Positions 63,758 through 64,000 of a DNA stretch of 64,000 nt are shown here, piece after piece. Every line of letters starts with the position of its first letter. Within the stretch, counting starts at the first letter, position 1. The notes below the pieces were generated by a model. The model worked only from the letters and a program-made list of their open reading frames with translations, was not told where the DNA came from and did not search any database. Source of the DNA: Oscillospiraceae bacterium (GTDB lineage Bacteria; Bacillota; Clostridia; Oscillospirales; Oscillospiraceae); the NCBI GenBank assembly GCA_910575695.1, contig CAJTGJ010000015.1, positions 29,367 through 93,366 of the forward strand, read 5' to 3'. The position numbers were made by a program, and so were the translations under genes.

Positions 63758-63772
63758 GTCTCATGGTGAGAA
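63758..63772. repeat. ICE hairpin repeat
   Basis: GTCTCATGGTGAGAA, one mismatch in the right arm. Confidence 0.65.
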
Positions 63773-63947
63773 AAATTTCCCGCCGTAGCCGTTTTTCAAA
63801 AATAATTAGGAAAAAACCATTGAAACTATATGGTTATAGAGTGGACAAAAAATGGGCCGTTTTGGTAGAATGGCATAGGTCAAATTATACGTCGAGACAG
63901 ACATATCCTATTTTGCAATTTTTTCACAGAAAGGGGTTGACAGGGAA

Positions 63948-64000
<53 letters not shown>

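Overview
The window reads as a GC-rich chromosome segment of a gut-type, spore-lineage Firmicute, most likely Oscillospirales (Flavonifractor / Pseudoflavonifractor / Lawsonibacter-like). This rests on gene content and order (uppS-cdsA-dxr-rseP-ispG-polC, HPr kinase, SigK), on strong AAGGAGG ribosome binding sites, and on a mobile element of the type common in these bacteria. The species is inferred, not proven.

Positions 1-24,700 are ordinary chromosome. First comes an envelope/isoprenoid operon (3' part of uppS, cdsA, dxr, rseP, ispG), then a GNAT acetyltransferase and polC. A small AT-rich gene and a NUDIX gene follow. Next is a tightly overlapped histidine operon (hisZ-G-D-B-H-A, a P-loop kinase-like gene, hisF-I-E) ending in a Bax-inhibitor-1 family gene. 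A strongly promoted 27-codon ORF, a second GNAT gene, der-plsY-gpsA, rpmB and hprK-ogt complete this part. The NUDIX gene and hisZ carry near-duplicate promoter/leader blocks.

At about 25,050 the C-terminal half of sporulation sigma factor SigK is cut off by a large serine recombinase gene. Everything from there to 64,000 is one integrative conjugative element (ICE) that continues beyond the window. The layout recalls the skin elements that interrupt sigK in Bacillus subtilis and Clostridioides difficile, but here the interrupting DNA is a conjugative element of at least 38.9 kb. The missing sigK N-terminus is expected beyond the right edge.

ICE layout: recombinase; a scrap of replication initiator plus a transposase remnant; double-ParB protein, ArdA, PAPS-reductase-like protein, DUF3846, ArdC-like metallopeptidase and two small element proteins; a possible oriT; a MobC-relaxase ORF (frameshifted); PcfB; a surface module (anchored protein, sortase, papain-like protein, giant thioester/Cna-B adhesin); then the transfer apparatus (VirD4 with an in-frame TAG, Maff2, TrbL/VirB6-like, PrgI, VirB4, NlpC/P60 hydrolase) interspersed with two orphan DNA methyltransferases and a Phd/RelE toxin-antitoxin pair.

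A second element of 6,503 bp (43,561-50,065) sits inside the adhesin gene. It carries its own serine recombinase, a structured protein-free stretch with an iteron-like cluster, a leucine-rich solenoid protein, a secreted transglutaminase-like protein, SSB and a small conserved protein. Its att site can be reconstructed exactly: a GG core, 13 bp on each side, then 15-bp inverted arms. Excision restores the adhesin reading frame.

The main unusual signals are: (1) two nested recombinase-interrupted genes; (2) a recurring hairpin (core GTCTCA-NNN-TGAGAC, about 13 copies) that punctuates the ICE but is absent from the nested element; (3) five or six ICE genes with good ribosome binding sites whose initiator position holds ATA, ATT or ACG; (4) a protein-like ORF embedded out of frame in the cytosine methyltransferase gene; (5) several strongly structured non-coding stretches. 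The relaxase frameshift and VirD4 stop mean the ICE may be decaying, or the assembly may contain errors; sequence alone cannot settle this.
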